Shown here: piece by piece, positions 1 through 8,887 of the stretch | How positions within the stretch are numbered: the first letter of the stretch is position 1 | Layout of the letters: the number at the start of each line of letters is the position of its first letter | Assembly (NCBI RefSeq): GCF_000716435.1 | Contig: NZ_JNWO01000024.1 | Location: 48,924 to 112,923 of the forward strand | Source of the DNA: Streptomyces xylophagus | GTDB taxonomy: Bacteria; Actinomycetota; Actinomycetes; Streptomycetales; Streptomycetaceae | Direction: 5' to 3' | DNA length: 64,000 nucleotides | Position numbers and translations under genes: made by a program | Notes under the pieces: model-generated | The model's input: only the letters and a program-made list of their open reading frames with translations | Databases searched by the model: none | Told to the model about the DNA's origin: nothing

Positions 1-1687
1 GACCGTCCTGCAGTACGGGCCTGTTGCCGCCGTTCTTGTGCAGCGCGGGCGGGGTGAAGATCTCCATGCGCTGCTCGAAGTGGCCCAGTTTGGTGTTGGC
101 CTGGTCGTCGAAGAGCGGGTCGGAGCCGAACGTGACAACCCGGCCGTCGGGCAACAGCAGTGCCTCGGAGTGGTAGTTGCGGCCGACCATGGGTGCCGCC
201 GCCTCGCGGAAGGCGTTGCCCTTCGGGTCGTAGAACTGCGCCTTGAAGATGTTGCTGGCGCTGCGGCCGCGGTAGTCGGAGGAGCCATTGGTGGTGAACA
301 CCGAGTCGTCGGGCATGATCACGCTGTTCAAGTACCGCGTGCCCTGGGGGAGGTTGGGGCCGTCCTTGAAGACCGGGCTGTCCTGCTTGAGGTCGACGAC
401 TGCCGTGCGCGGGGTCGACTTCTTGGACTCGCCGACGCCTCCGCCGCCGAGAATCATCACCTTCTGGTCCTGGGCGGGCGGGAGAAGGAGGGAGGAGGAG
501 GTCTCCGTCTCTTCCGGGTCCCGCAGGCCGGCGACCGTGGTGAACTTGTTGGTCTTCAGGTCCCAAAGTCCGGGCTCGCGGCCCTTGTTGGCGGGTCCGT
601 AACCGGCGTTGGAGGCCGGGTAGAAGAGCTTGCCGCCCTTGGTGAGGAACAGGGCCGGGTAGGTGGGGAAGTAACGCTTGGGGCCCGGGGTCCACTTCTT
701 GGTCTTCGGGTCGTAGATCTCGTTGTCGCCCTGGTCGATGACACCGACGTCGTCGAGGCCGGAGACGGCGAGCACGCGGCCGTCGTCGAGGCCGACGAGG
801 GTCGGGTACCAACGCGCCTTGTCCATCGGGTCGACGGCGATGTACCGCTCGGCCTTCGGGTCGAACTCGTAGGCGGCGCGGATGCCTTGGTAGTCCTGCT
901 TGTCCAGGGTGATCTTCTCGGAGAGGCCGTACGTGTTGTTCGCGTCGATGCCCTTGAGGCCGACGACGTCGTACTGCGCCTGCTTCTCGGTGACCGACAT
1001 CGGGCCCGCCTCGGTGGCCTCGACGAAGACGCGGACCTCGCTCGCGGTGACCTTGGTCTGCCAGGGCTGCATCACCCCGCGGGCGTTGTACGTCACCTTG
1101 AAATCGCGCTTGGCCTTGGGGACGGTGACGTCGAACTTGGTGACGTAGTCGACGCCGGCCGGGGAGCGGAAGACGGTGCCCTTCTTGAGGAACATCGGCT
1201 TGTTGGGGTTCTCGTTCTTGACCCGCATACCGCCGCCGGCCCGCTTGACCTCGCCGTCGAGGAGTTCGTAGCGGGCGGTGCCACCGGCCACCAGCAGGTT
1301 GCCGCTGGGGAGTTGGCTGTGTCCGCCGCAGAAGAAGTCGACCGGGGTCGGGATCTTCTTGAAGGTGTTGGCCTTCGGGTCCCACAGCACGGTGTCGAAG
1401 GACCCGGCGTTGAACTTCTTCTGCTCGTTGCCCGACCCGGCGACGATCAGCACCTTGCCGGTGTGCAGGAGCGAGGCGTGGATGGCGTTGGTGCGGTACT
1501 CCTTCGGGATGTCGATCTGGTCCCAGGAGCCGTACTTGGCCATGTACTCGGGCCGCGTGATCTTGTAGTCGTGGTACTGCTCGCTCGCGAACTCGAAGGC
1601 GGCCGGGGCGTTGAGACCGGCCAGGACCGCGATGCCGCCGATGCCGAGGACGGTCTTCCTGGTTCTCTGGGAAGGCTGGAAGGCCAT
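1..1687 (-). CDS. glxA: GlxA-type galactose oxidase-like copper radical oxidase (3' end outside window)
   Basis: Extracytoplasmic copper radical oxidase with a kelch-type beta-propeller. In Streptomyces GlxA works with CslA to make a glycan at hyphal tips and is needed for normal morphology. About 562 residues are visible; the C-terminus is cut by the window edge (family length about 645). The N-terminus has basic residues and one hydrophobic segment (about 12-30), fitting a membrane anchor or signal. A Cys near residue 120 in the context FFCGGH fits the Tyr-Cys cofactor; a Trp-Tyr pair (RWYPT, near 290) and a Tyr-His pair (RNYHSEA, near 503) are present. It starts at an ATG 3 bp after the cslA stop, so the two are co-transcribed and probably translationally coupled. 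Assignment of individual copper ligands is by family analogy. Confidence 0.92.
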   Translation of the reverse strand, partial: MAFQPSQRTRKTVLGIGGIAVLAGLNAPAAFEFASEQYHDYKITRPEYMAKYGSWDQIDIPKEYRTNAIHASLLHTGKVLIVAGSGNEQKKFNAGSFDTVLWDPKANTFKKIPTPVDFFCGGHSQLPSGNLLVAGGTARYELLDGEVKRAGGGMRVKNENPNKPMFLKKGTVFRSPAGVDYVTKFDVTVPKAKRDFKVTYNARGVMQPWQTKVTASEVRVFVEATEAGPMSVTEKQAQYDVVGLKGIDANNTYGLSEKITLDKQDYQGIRAAYEFDPKAERYIAVDPMDKARWYPTLVGLDDGRVLAVSGLDDVGVIDQGDNEIYDPKTKKWTPGPKRYFPTYPALFLTKGGKLFYPASNAGYGPANKGREPGLWDLKTNKFTTVAGLRDPEETETSSSLLLPPAQDQKVMILGGGGVGESKKSTPRTAVVDLKQDSPVFKDGPNLPQGTRYLNSVIMPDDSVFTTNGSSDYRGRSASNIFKAQFYDPKGNAFREAAAPMVGRNYHSEALLLPDGRVVTFGSDPLFDDQANTKLGHFEQRMEIFTPPALHKNGGNRPVLQDG

Positions 1688-1690
1688 GGT

Positions 1691-3484
1691 CTAGTTGCCC
1701 CCTGTCGTGGTGCCGGAGACGGACGGACCGGCCCCGGTGGTGGCGAGCGCGGGCTCGGCGGTGTCGAGGGTGCGCGCGCCGCCGAGCAACGACCGCCGCT
1801 CCCGGCGCTCCTTGAGCAGCGAGCCGACCCAAACGCCCAGCGGCGCAAGGGAGATGACCATGGCGAGGACCGCCCAGGTGCGCATGGCCGCGTGGGTGTG
1901 GTCGAGGATCACCGAGGCGGCCAGCGAGGTGCCCAGGAGGATCGCCCAGAAGAGATGAATGCGGAAGGTCATCACCCGGTCCGGGCTGGCGTCACCGCCC
2001 TTGGGGGTGACGACGAACCGGCTGGGCCGCCGGATGAGCGCCTCACCGAAGGACTTCAGATAGATGGGCGCGGAGAGCGCCGACATCGCCATGCCCGCGA
2101 GACCACCCGACCCTTCGGGCTCATGCGGGGAGACGTTGTGCCGCCGATTCCACAGATAGAGCCCGATCTGAAGGGCCGCGGCATCGCTGTAGAGCATCAG
2201 CCACACCGACGCGGCGACCTGCGTACCGGAGGCCCCGAACCACAGGAACAGGAAGCAACTCATGATGCCCAGCAGCCAGTTGACGGCCGTCATCGGGTAG
2301 TAGACGAGCATCAGCGTGTACGAGAACAGCCGCCCCGGAGGCATCGTGAACGGCGCCTTCCAGTACTGCTTGATCAGCGTCTCGTACGTGCCGCGCGACC
2401 ACCGCATCTGCTGCGTGAAGAAGTCGGTCCAGGAGGCCGGCCCCTCCCCCACGGCGAGCACGTCCGGGGTGTAGACGGACCGCCAGTGCGTCCGGGTCAC
2501 CGGGTTGCGGTGCCGGTGGAGTTCGAAGCCGGTGGCCATGTCCTCGGTGATGGAGTCGTACAGGCCGCCGATCTGCTTGACGGCCGCGATCCGTACGACG
2601 TTGTTGGTGCCGACGAACATGGGGGCGCGGTAGCGGTTGCCGGCGCGCTGGATCAGCGCGTGGAAGAGGAACTGCTGCGACTCGGCGGCCTTGGTGACGG
2701 GGTTGTGGTAGTTCCCGTACACCTGCGGTCCCACGACGAAGGCGACGTCCGGGTCGCGGAAGTAACCCATCATCCGCTCGAGGAAGTTGGGGAGCGGCAC
2801 GTGGTCGGTGTCGACGGAGGCGAAGAAGTCGTAGTCACCGCCGTGCATCGCGATCCAGGCGTTGTAATTCCCGTGCTTCGTACGGGCCTTGTGGACACCC
2901 TTGGGCCGGTTCCACTCCGGGACACCGTGCCGGGTGAAGTGCCGTACGCCCAACTCGGCGCAGAGCGCCTTGGCTTGCTCGTCATCGCCTTCGTCGAGGA
3001 GCCATACATCAAGGACGCTGCCCGGCCCGGTGTGGGTGACGTTGACCGCGCCTTCAAGGGTGGCGCGAACCATGGACAGAGGTTCCTTGCCCGGGACGTA
3101 CGTCGTGAGGAAGGCGACGCGGGTGCCGGCTTCGGGGACGACCGGGATGGGGTCGCGGGCGACCAGCGTGGCGTGGGCGACGGAGGCGACGTTGACGACC
3201 ATGAACAGCTCGATGAGGCCGATGGCTATCAGCATCGTGACGTCGAGCCCGACCATCCACTCCTGACCGCCCTCGCGCTCCACCCAGTGGGTGGGCCACA
3301 CGAGATAGACGAGCAGGGCGGCGGTGAGCACCGGGGCGAGGCTCATCAGGAGGATGGCGCGTATTCGGTGGGGCTCGCGCGACAGGAGCGAGTTGTACTG
3401 CACCTGGTACGACGCACCGGACGGCTCCGTGAGCGGTCCGGCCAGTCGGCTGTAGGTGTCGTAGTCGTAGCCCTCCGGCCGCAC
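1691..3484 (-). CDS. cslA: CslA, cellulose synthase-like family 2 glycosyltransferase
   Basis: Membrane processive glycosyltransferase that polymerises a beta-linked glycan at the hyphal tip, acting with GlxA. It shows the family-2 synthase signature: SVDTDH for UDP-sugar and metal binding, TEDMATG with the catalytic Asp, and QQMRWSRG (QxxRW). Two N-terminal hydrophobic segments flank a cytoplasmic catalytic domain, and several transmembrane segments follow it. I chose the GTG at 3484 (597 aa) because a GGAGG lies 5 bp upstream. The frame stays open up to 3718, but that extra N-terminus is basic, unlike the family, and would run into the promoter region of the divergent gene. The gene lies directly upstream of glxA, the conserved Streptomyces order. 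Confidence 0.9.
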   Translation of the reverse strand: MRPEGYDYDTYSRLAGPLTEPSGASYQVQYNSLLSREPHRIRAILLMSLAPVLTAALLVYLVWPTHWVEREGGQEWMVGLDVTMLIAIGLIELFMVVNVASVAHATLVARDPIPVVPEAGTRVAFLTTYVPGKEPLSMVRATLEGAVNVTHTGPGSVLDVWLLDEGDDEQAKALCAELGVRHFTRHGVPEWNRPKGVHKARTKHGNYNAWIAMHGGDYDFFASVDTDHVPLPNFLERMMGYFRDPDVAFVVGPQVYGNYHNPVTKAAESQQFLFHALIQRAGNRYRAPMFVGTNNVVRIAAVKQIGGLYDSITEDMATGFELHRHRNPVTRTHWRSVYTPDVLAVGEGPASWTDFFTQQMRWSRGTYETLIKQYWKAPFTMPPGRLFSYTLMLVYYPMTAVNWLLGIMSCFLFLWFGASGTQVAASVWLMLYSDAAALQIGLYLWNRRHNVSPHEPEGSGGLAGMAMSALSAPIYLKSFGEALIRRPSRFVVTPKGGDASPDRVMTFRIHLFWAILLGTSLAASVILDHTHAAMRTWAVLAMVISLAPLGVWVGSLLKERRERRSLLGGARTLDTAEPALATTGAGPSVSGTTTGGN

Positions 3485-3712
3485 AGCGCCCTCCAATGAT
3501 TGAGGAGTGATCGACGCCCGGGGACCGAGGGACCGTTGGGATCCGAAGATCGACCGGGCCGATACCCACACACAAGTGGAGATATGGGGGCGTGTCGAAC
3601 TGGGTGCGTCCAGGTGGGTGGGGAGTTGCCCCCGGCGGCCGAACCCCGGCCGAGGAGCGCCTCGGCGAGAATGCCGCCGTTGGTGATCTCCGGCGCTCCG
3701 AAAGGCATCCGC

Positions 3713-4693
3713 ATGCACGACACCGCCGATCTCATCGCCGAGACCTACGCGCTCGGCACCGGACCGTGGACGATGACGCCTGTCACCCGGGGCGCGCTGG
3801 GCCAGATCTGGAGGCTGTCCGGCAACGGTTCCTCCTGGGCGGTCAAGGAACTCCTCTTCGGCTGCGACGAGGAACAGATCCGTCGGGAGGCCGCGTTACG
3901 GGAGGCCGCCGAGCGGCTGGGCATCGCGTCACCGCGCCTGCTGCCCGACCGGCAGGGGGCATACGTCTCCCACGTCCCGCGGCCTTCCGGCGAGTCCCAC
4001 GTCAAGCTCTACGACTGGATCGACGGCACCCCTGCCGACGCCTCCGACCCCGACGTCCTCGACTGGTTCGGGCGGACCATGGCACTGCTGCACCGGGCGG
4101 GAGCGGGAGCAGGTGAGCCGCCGAGCGACTGGTACGAGCGGTGCCCGGAGGACGGCGAGTGGGCGGCGCTGCACGCGGAGGTCCGGCGGGCGAGGTTGCC
4201 GTGGGCGGACACCCTCGGCCGCTTCATCGACACCTCCGCAAGGGAGTTGGCGCGCTGGGTGACCCCGTCCGACCCCGGCGACCTGGTGACGTCCCACCTC
4301 GATCTGCAGCCCCAGAACGTATTGGTCGGCCCGGACGGCCCCGTCCTCCTCGACTGGGACAACGCCGGATCCGCTTCGGCGGAACGGGAGTTGGCCCGCG
4401 CCCTGTTCGTGTGGTCGGGCGGGAACAAGGGGGACGTCGAGGCGGGCGTGCGGGTGGCACGCGCCTATCGGGGTGCCGGGGGTCCTGCCGTCGTACAGGG
4501 TCCGCAGTCGTTCTCGATGCTCTTCGCGACCGCCCTGAACTATGTGTACGTACAGGCCGAGTGCGCGATCGACCCGAAAGTGACCGCAGAACAGCGGGAG
4601 TTCGCGAGCGGGCAGGTCGTCGCGTCCCTGGGGTGGGTGCCGGAGCTGGCGGTGGTGTCGGAGTTGAGCGCGGCGGTGGGGCGGGTGGGGTGA
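3713..4693 (+). CDS. aminoglycoside phosphotransferase-family (APH) protein
   Basis: Protein of 326 aa with the kinase-like APH fold. The catalytic loop is visible as HLDLQPQNV (the H-x-D-x-x-x-x-N pattern), followed by a metal-binding LLDWDNAG, equivalent to the DFG-type Asp. A Lys in the N-lobe (AVKELLF) is the expected ATP contact. The family includes antibiotic kinases, choline and homoserine kinases and others, so the substrate cannot be named. It is transcribed away from cslA, with a 228 bp divergent region between them. The start was chosen at the ATG with a weak AAAGG upstream; the frame extends further 5' but overlaps the divergent promoter region. Confidence 0.75.
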   Translation: MHDTADLIAETYALGTGPWTMTPVTRGALGQIWRLSGNGSSWAVKELLFGCDEEQIRREAALREAAERLGIASPRLLPDRQGAYVSHVPRPSGESHVKLYDWIDGTPADASDPDVLDWFGRTMALLHRAGAGAGEPPSDWYERCPEDGEWAALHAEVRRARLPWADTLGRFIDTSARELARWVTPSDPGDLVTSHLDLQPQNVLVGPDGPVLLDWDNAGSASAERELARALFVWSGGNKGDVEAGVRVARAYRGAGGPAVVQGPQSFSMLFATALNYVYVQAECAIDPKVTAEQREFASGQVVASLGWVPELAVVSELSAAVGRVG

Positions 4694-4738
4694 GCGAGTT
4701 GGGGGTGACGGGAGCTGTCGGGCTGGTCGACCTGACGA

Positions 4739-4840
4739 GCATGCCGACCCTGGTCCGCGGAGCGGGGCATCGAGCCCCGGCTCCTCTGATCCCTCCGGCT
4801 TCGCCGGCTCCTCCCGGGCCCCGGCTCGACGGCGCTCGCG
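4739..4840. terminator. GC-rich inverted repeats between convergent genes
   Basis: The gap between the convergent phosphotransferase and thiamine-binding genes contains a small hairpin CCGGC-TTC-GCCGG and longer complementary GAGCC/GGCTC segments on either side. This could serve as a two-way terminator. There is no T-run, so this is a structural inference only. Confidence 0.4.
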
Positions 4841-5134
4841 CTACTCCGCCAGGTGTCGCTCGACCGTCTCCACCTTGGACGTGAGGCCGTCCGTCACCCC
4901 GGGGCGGATGTCTGCCTTGAGGACGAGGGAGACGCGCGGGGCGCGTGCCTCGACTGCGGCGACCGCGCGCTTGACGACGTCCATGACCTCGTCCCAGTCG
5001 CCCTCGATGGACGTGAACATCGCGTCGGTGCGGTTGGGGAGGCCCGACTCGCGGACCACGCGGACGGCGTCGGCGACGTACTCGCCCACGTCCTCGCCGA
5101 CGCCCAGCGGTGTCACGGAGAAGGCGACGATCAT
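4841..5134 (-). CDS. MTH1187-family thiamine-binding protein
   Basis: Small 97-residue ferredoxin-fold protein of the MTH1187/YkoF-like family, thought to bind thiamine or related compounds in the cytoplasm. Family-like features are the N-terminal [16 protein letters not shown] strand and the central [18 protein letters not shown] segment. The ATG overlaps the TGA of the upstream DUF3817 gene (ATGA), so the two genes form a coupled pair. A GAAGGAAT stretch upstream can act as ribosome binding site. The link between this protein and the membrane partner is unknown. Confidence 0.8.
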   Translation of the reverse strand: MIVAFSVTPLGVGEDVGEYVADAVRVVRESGLPNRTDAMFTSIEGDWDEVMDVVKRAVAAVEARAPRVSLVLKADIRPGVTDGLTSKVETVERHLAE

Positions 5135-5475
5135 GCGTTCACGATTCCTTCCTGGCGGGCGCGGGAGGCGATGACCGCGTTCTCGGCCTCGCGCTTGAGC
5201 TTGCGCTCGGCGAAGAAGCCGCCGGTGGGCAGGACGGAGAGGACGAAGTAGAAGGCCGCCGTCTTCGCGCCCCACCTGGTGCGGTTCCAGGCGTCGGCCC
5301 AGAAGAGCACGTAGAGGATGAAGAGGACACCGTGGACCATGCCCATCACGGGCACCGCGTTGAAGTCCGTGGTCCGCTTCAGCACCGAGCAGACGAGCAG
5401 CAGGAGGAAGGACACGGCCTCGGGGGCCGATACCAGGCGGAGGCGGCGGATGGCGGTGGCGGTCTTGATGTCCAC
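5131..5475 (-). CDS. DUF3817 membrane protein
   Basis: Integral membrane protein of 114 aa with about three hydrophobic segments (roughly 18-34, 43-60 and 70-88) and a basic C-terminal tail. It matches DUF3817, a family also found as an N-terminal part of some transporters. The start is a GTG with GAAGG upstream; the shorter hydrophilic N-terminus ([14 protein letters not shown]) is typical. It is the first gene of a two-gene unit with the thiamine-binding protein, overlapping by 4 bp. Function unknown. Confidence 0.75.
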   Translation of the reverse strand: MDIKTATAIRRLRLVSAPEAVSFLLLLVCSVLKRTTDFNAVPVMGMVHGVLFILYVLFWADAWNRTRWGAKTAAFYFVLSVLPTGGFFAERKLKREAENAVIASRARQEGIVNA

Positions 5476-5599
5476 AGGTCACCTTCGGTGAGGGAGACGT
5501 CCACAGTTTGTGAACGCGAGCACAAACGTTCACCCATTGTGGCAAACGGCTGAGCGAGCCAAGACTGGGGGTCCGCCGCCGACGCCCCCGGGAGTGCCC

Positions 5600-5947
5600 G
5601 TGCAGTTCGTTTTCTTCATGACCCTGCCCGGTCTGGTCGTCCTGCTGACGGTGTTCGCGTTCGTCGACCAGCTGCTTCTGAAGGCCGGGCGGGCGGGGGT
5701 GCTCCCCTGGCGGAACGCGGGCCGGCAGGGGCAGATATCCGCGACCGGGTTCGAGCAGCTGCACGCGACCCTGTCGCCGGGGAAGCAGACCGAGCTGAAG
5801 GAACGGCAGAGCGCGCTGGTGATGCGGGACGACGAGGAGGACGGGGACCCGCCCTGGTCCACCGTCGACCTGCGCGCGGGCACGGCGGTCATACGGCTGA
5901 ACACGCCCCACGGCACGCTCCACGACAGGCCCCGCGACACGCCCTAG
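5600..5947 (+). CDS. DUF6191-like small membrane protein
   Basis: Short protein (about 115 aa) with one N-terminal membrane segment ([18 protein letters not shown]) followed by a charged cytoplasmic region including an acidic [12 protein letters not shown] stretch. I chose the GTG at 5600 because GGGAG lies 5 bp upstream. An in-frame start about 90 bp further upstream would add a tail with no membrane features. It resembles streptomycete DUF6191 proteins, which have no known role. It is read divergently from the DUF3817 gene. Confidence 0.6.
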   Translation: MQFVFFMTLPGLVVLLTVFAFVDQLLLKAGRAGVLPWRNAGRQGQISATGFEQLHATLSPGKQTELKERQSALVMRDDEEDGDPPWSTVDLRAGTAVIRLNTPHGTLHDRPRDTP

Positions 5948-5999
5948 CTCTGCCCTAGGGGGCAGGTCAGGGTCGTTCTCCACCCACAGGCCCTGTCGG

Positions 6000-6030
6000 C
6001 GACCGCACCCCTGCGGTTACCTTCGCACCG
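6000..6030 (+). promoter_or_regulatory. probable leaderless promoter of the first AIM24 gene
   Basis: A -10 hexamer TACCTT (6018-6023) ends exactly 6 bases before the GTG start at 6030, and no ribosome binding site lies between. This geometry puts the transcription start at the start codon. The -35 region is weak. Confidence 0.5.
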
Positions 6031-6668
6031 TGGCGATGTTTCGACTCCAGGGCAGCAAGGTGCTCGCCGTCGACATGACCGGGGACGCCGTGAAGGCGAA
6101 GAACGGCTCGATGGTCGCGTACGACGGGCAGATGGCCTTCAAGAAGATGACCGGCGGCGGTGAGGGCATCCGGGGGATGGTGACCCGGCGGCTCACCGGT
6201 GAGCAGATGACGGTGATGGAGGTGAGGGGGCAGGGGACCTGCTGGTTCGCGGACCGGGCCTCCGAGATCAACCTCGTGAGTCTCCAGGGGGACAAGCTGT
6301 ACGTGGAGTCGAGCAATCTGCTCGCGACCGACGCGGGGCTCAGGACGGGCACGACGTTCACGGGACTGCGCGGCGCCTCGCAGGGCAACGGACTGTTCAC
6401 GACGACCGTCGAGGGGCACGGCCAGGCGGCGATCATGTCGGACGGTCCGGCGGTGGTGCTCCGGGTGAGCCGGCAGTACCCGCTGACCGTCGACCCCGGC
6501 GCGTACATCGCGCACCAGGGGAACCTGAACCAGTCCTTCCAGTCCGGTGTGACCTTCCGCACGCTCTTCGGGGAGGGCGGCGGCGAGGCCTTCCAGATCC
6601 GCTTCGAGGGGGACGGGCTCGTCTACGTCCAGCCCAGCGAGCGGAACACGATCGCGGGGGACGTGTGA
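6030..6668 (+). CDS. AIM24 family protein, copy 1
   Basis: Protein of 212 aa of the AIM24 family (TIGR00266/YcxB-like beta-sandwich). It is the first of three consecutive paralogues. Shared features are MVAYDGQMAFKKM near residue 30, the GLFTTTVEG segment near 125, and the FQIRFEGDGLVYVQPSE C-terminus. Family members are linked to mitochondrial cristae in yeast; bacterial members are often near tellurite or stress genes, but their biochemical role is unknown. The GTG start has no Shine-Dalgarno but has a -10 hexamer 6 bases upstream, suggesting leaderless translation. The next copy begins 1 bp after its stop. Confidence 0.8.
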   Translation: MAMFRLQGSKVLAVDMTGDAVKAKNGSMVAYDGQMAFKKMTGGGEGIRGMVTRRLTGEQMTVMEVRGQGTCWFADRASEINLVSLQGDKLYVESSNLLATDAGLRTGTTFTGLRGASQGNGLFTTTVEGHGQAAIMSDGPAVVLRVSRQYPLTVDPGAYIAHQGNLNQSFQSGVTFRTLFGEGGGEAFQIRFEGDGLVYVQPSERNTIAGDV

Positions 6669-6669
6669 C

Positions 6670-7320
6670 ATGGCGTTCACCGAGATCAACTCGAAGATGA
6701 TCCAGGCCACCGTGATGCCGGGCCAGCGGTTGTACAGCCAGCGCGGCGCGATGCTCGCCTACAAGGGCGAGGTCTCCTTCACCCCCAACATCCAGGGCGG
6801 CCAGGGCGGCGTCATGTCGATGCTCGGGCGCCGGGTGGCGAACGAGGCCACTCCCCTGATGTCCGTCGAGGGCAGCGGCACCGTGATGTTCGGTCACGGC
6901 GGCCACCACATCCAGATCATCGAGCTCACCGGCGACACCCTCTACGTGGAGGCCGACCGCCTGCTCGCCTTCGAGGGCACCCTCCAGCAGGGCACGATGT
7001 TCATGGGCTCGCAGGGCGGCGTCATGGGCATGGTCCGCGGTCAGGTCACCGGCCAGGGTCTGTTCACGACCACGCTCCAGGGGCGGGGCGCGGTCGCCGT
7101 GATGGCCCACGGCGGTGTCTTCGAGATCCCGATCACCCCCGGCAGACCCGTCCATGTCGACCCGCAGGCCTACGTCGCCCACCACGGCGACGTACGCAAC
7201 AAGCTGTCCGCGGCGCTCGGTTGGCGCGACATGGTGGGCCGGGGCTCCGGCGAGGCGTTCCAGCTGGAGCTGAGCGGCAGCGGCGCGGTGTTCGTTCAGG
7301 CCTCGGAGGAAAAACTGTGA
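6670..7320 (+). CDS. AIM24 family protein, copy 2
   Basis: Protein of 216 aa, AIM24 family, paralogous to both neighbours (MLAYKGEVSF, GQGLFTTTLQGRGAV, GEAFQLELSGSGAVFVQ). It starts 1 bp after the stop of copy 1, and its own stop overlaps the start of copy 3, so the three are one translationally coupled unit. The Gly- and Met-rich loop GGQGGVMSMLGRR is characteristic of this copy. No membrane segment or catalytic motif is visible. Probably cytoplasmic. Confidence 0.8.
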   Translation: MAFTEINSKMIQATVMPGQRLYSQRGAMLAYKGEVSFTPNIQGGQGGVMSMLGRRVANEATPLMSVEGSGTVMFGHGGHHIQIIELTGDTLYVEADRLLAFEGTLQQGTMFMGSQGGVMGMVRGQVTGQGLFTTTLQGRGAVAVMAHGGVFEIPITPGRPVHVDPQAYVAHHGDVRNKLSAALGWRDMVGRGSGEAFQLELSGSGAVFVQASEEKL

Positions 7321-8117
7321 CCACCTACCCGGGTGCGGGCGGCCCCACGGTCTACGACCCGATGACCCTCCCGGTCGACGACAACGTCAACAAGTACACC
7401 TTCTGCGTGGAGCTCAAGGGGAGCCAGTGGTTCCTGCAGAAGGGGAAGATGATCGCCTACTACGGCTCGATGGAGTTCAACGGCGTCGGGCACGGGCGAC
7501 TCGACCGACTTGTCCGTACGTCCTTTCATTCGCCTCTGCACGCGAGCGACTGGGTCGTGGCGGAGGGCTCGGGCAAGATGCTGCTCGCCGACCGGGCCTT
7601 CGACGTCAACTCGTACGACCTCGAAGACGGCAACCTGACCATTCGCTCGGGCAACTTGCTCGCTTTTCAGCCAAGTCTCGCTCTCAAGCAGTCGATCGTT
7701 CCCGGTTTTCTGACACTGATCGGCACGGGCAAGTTCGTGGCCGCCTCGAACGGCCCGGTGGTCTTCATGGAACCCCCGATCCGGGTGGACCCGCAGGCGC
7801 TCGTCGGCTGGGCCGACTGCCCCTCGCCGTGTCATCACTACGACCACGGTTACATGACCGGTCTGCTGGGCGGTCTACGTGCGATGACGGGCATCGGCGG
7901 GGCCTCCGGGGAGGAGCACCAGTTCGAGTTCGTAGGGGCGGGCACGGTACTGCTCCAGTCGTCCGAGACCCTCATGGCCGAGCAGGCCACAGGGGTTGTC
8001 CCGCACGAGCCCGGGGTACCGGGCGGGGGTGGCGTTCCCACAGGCCCCTCACAGCAAGCGGGCGCACCGCGCCTTCCCGGACAGCTGGGAGATCTCCAGC
8101 GTCGCTTCGGGCTGTGA
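7317..8117 (+). CDS. AIM24 family protein, copy 3, with C-terminal extension
   Basis: Protein of 266 aa. Its GTG start overlaps the TGA of copy 2 (GTGA). It has the AIM24 core (MIAYYGSMEFNG, GKMLLADRAFDV, HQFEFVGAGTVLLQSSE) and then about 45 residues rich in Gly, Pro and Gln that the other two copies lack. The core also differs by an insertion with two Cys and several His (ADCPSPCHHYDHGY), which could bind a metal. Substrate and function are unknown. It closes the three-gene unit. Confidence 0.75.
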   Translation: MTTYPGAGGPTVYDPMTLPVDDNVNKYTFCVELKGSQWFLQKGKMIAYYGSMEFNGVGHGRLDRLVRTSFHSPLHASDWVVAEGSGKMLLADRAFDVNSYDLEDGNLTIRSGNLLAFQPSLALKQSIVPGFLTLIGTGKFVAASNGPVVFMEPPIRVDPQALVGWADCPSPCHHYDHGYMTGLLGGLRAMTGIGGASGEEHQFEFVGAGTVLLQSSETLMAEQATGVVPHEPGVPGGGGVPTGPSQQAGAPRLPGQLGDLQRRFGL

Positions 8118-8173
8118 ACGGTAGTCTGCGGAGTGTGACGTCGAACGTGTGCGCGCCGTCACGCCACCCTCAC

Positions 8174-8210
8174 TAGTTCGCCTTTCAACATTTTAGGTAG
8201 ACTTCATTCA
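8174..8210 (+). promoter_or_regulatory. leaderless promoter of the marR gene
   Basis: A TAGACT -10 hexamer (8198-8203) lies 6 bases before the ATG at 8210. The bases between (TCATTC side) contain no ribosome binding site. The AT-rich stretch from 8181 to 8200 is unusual for this window and could also hold the autoregulatory operator. A weak TAGTTC sits 18 bp upstream as a possible -35. Confidence 0.55.
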
Positions 8211-8686
8211 TGGAGACCGAGACGGCCACGCGCTGGCTGACCGAAGAGGAGCAGTGCGCCTGGCGCACCCACCTGGAGGTCAACAGGCTGCTGACGTACC
8301 AACTCGAGAAGGATCTGCAGCCGTTCGGCCTGACGATGAACGACTACGAGATCCTGGTCAATCTCTCGGAGGCGGAGGACGTCCGGCTGCGGATGAGCGA
8401 CCTCGCGGCCGCCACCCTCCAGTCCAAGAGCCGCCTCTCGCACCAGATCACCCGCATGGAGAACGCGGACCTGGTACGCCGCGAGAACTGCGAGTCGGAC
8501 CGCCGGGGACTGTACGCGGTACTCACCGAGCACGGTCTGGAAACGATGCAGAAGGTCGCCCCCCACCATGTGGCATCCGTACGCCGCCACTTCATCGACC
8601 TCGCCACCCCCGAGGGCCTGTCGGACCTCAGCAAAACCCTGAAGCCGATCGCGGAACACCTGCGGGGACAACGGGGTCGTCCCTGA
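8210..8686 (+). CDS. MarR family transcriptional regulator
   Basis: Protein of 158 aa with the MarR winged-helix layout: N-terminal dimerisation helix, recognition helix region (MSDLAAATLQSKSRLSHQITRME), wing with DRRGLYAVLT, and a C-terminal helix. The family binds DNA as a dimer and responds to small ligands or oxidants; one Cys (near 94, ENCESDRRG) precedes the wing. It is followed by a dispersed repeat and a convergent MFS gene, so its targets are not obvious from context. The start codon has an adjacent -10 hexamer, suggesting a leaderless message. Confidence 0.85.
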   Translation: METETATRWLTEEEQCAWRTHLEVNRLLTYQLEKDLQPFGLTMNDYEILVNLSEAEDVRLRMSDLAAATLQSKSRLSHQITRMENADLVRRENCESDRRGLYAVLTEHGLETMQKVAPHHVASVRRHFIDLATPEGLSDLSKTLKPIAEHLRGQRGRP

Positions 8687-8699
8687 TCGTCCGTTGAGG

Positions 8700-8780
8700 C
8701 GGGGCTGTTCTGGGGGCTGCCGCCCCCAGACCCCCGCTTCGGCCCTGAAGGGGCCTCGTCCTCAAACGCCGGACCGGCTG
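8700..8780. repeat. streptomycete intergenic repeat with two hairpins
   Basis: Contains TGGGGGC-TGCC-GCCCCCA (8711-8728) and GGCCC-TGAAG-GGGCC (8741-8755), followed by CTCGTCCTCAAACGCCGGAC. From general knowledge this is a very common interspersed intergenic element in Streptomyces, found downstream of genes. It probably ends transcription of marR and of the convergent MFS gene. Confidence 0.6.
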
Positions 8781-8887
8781 AATAGTGGTGGCCTGCGTTG
8801 GAAGGGCGCCGGATGGACGGGCTGGATTGTGCGACCTCGTCGTGAGCGCGGTGCCGCTGAAACCCGGCGCACGACAACGCCCCGCTT

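Noticed and set aside
38..3499. Very long open frame (over 1100 codons) on the plus strand opposite glxA and cslA
   Set aside because: It is the antisense frame of real genes in high-GC DNA; composition is Arg/Gly/Val-rich without any domain, and it has no start context.
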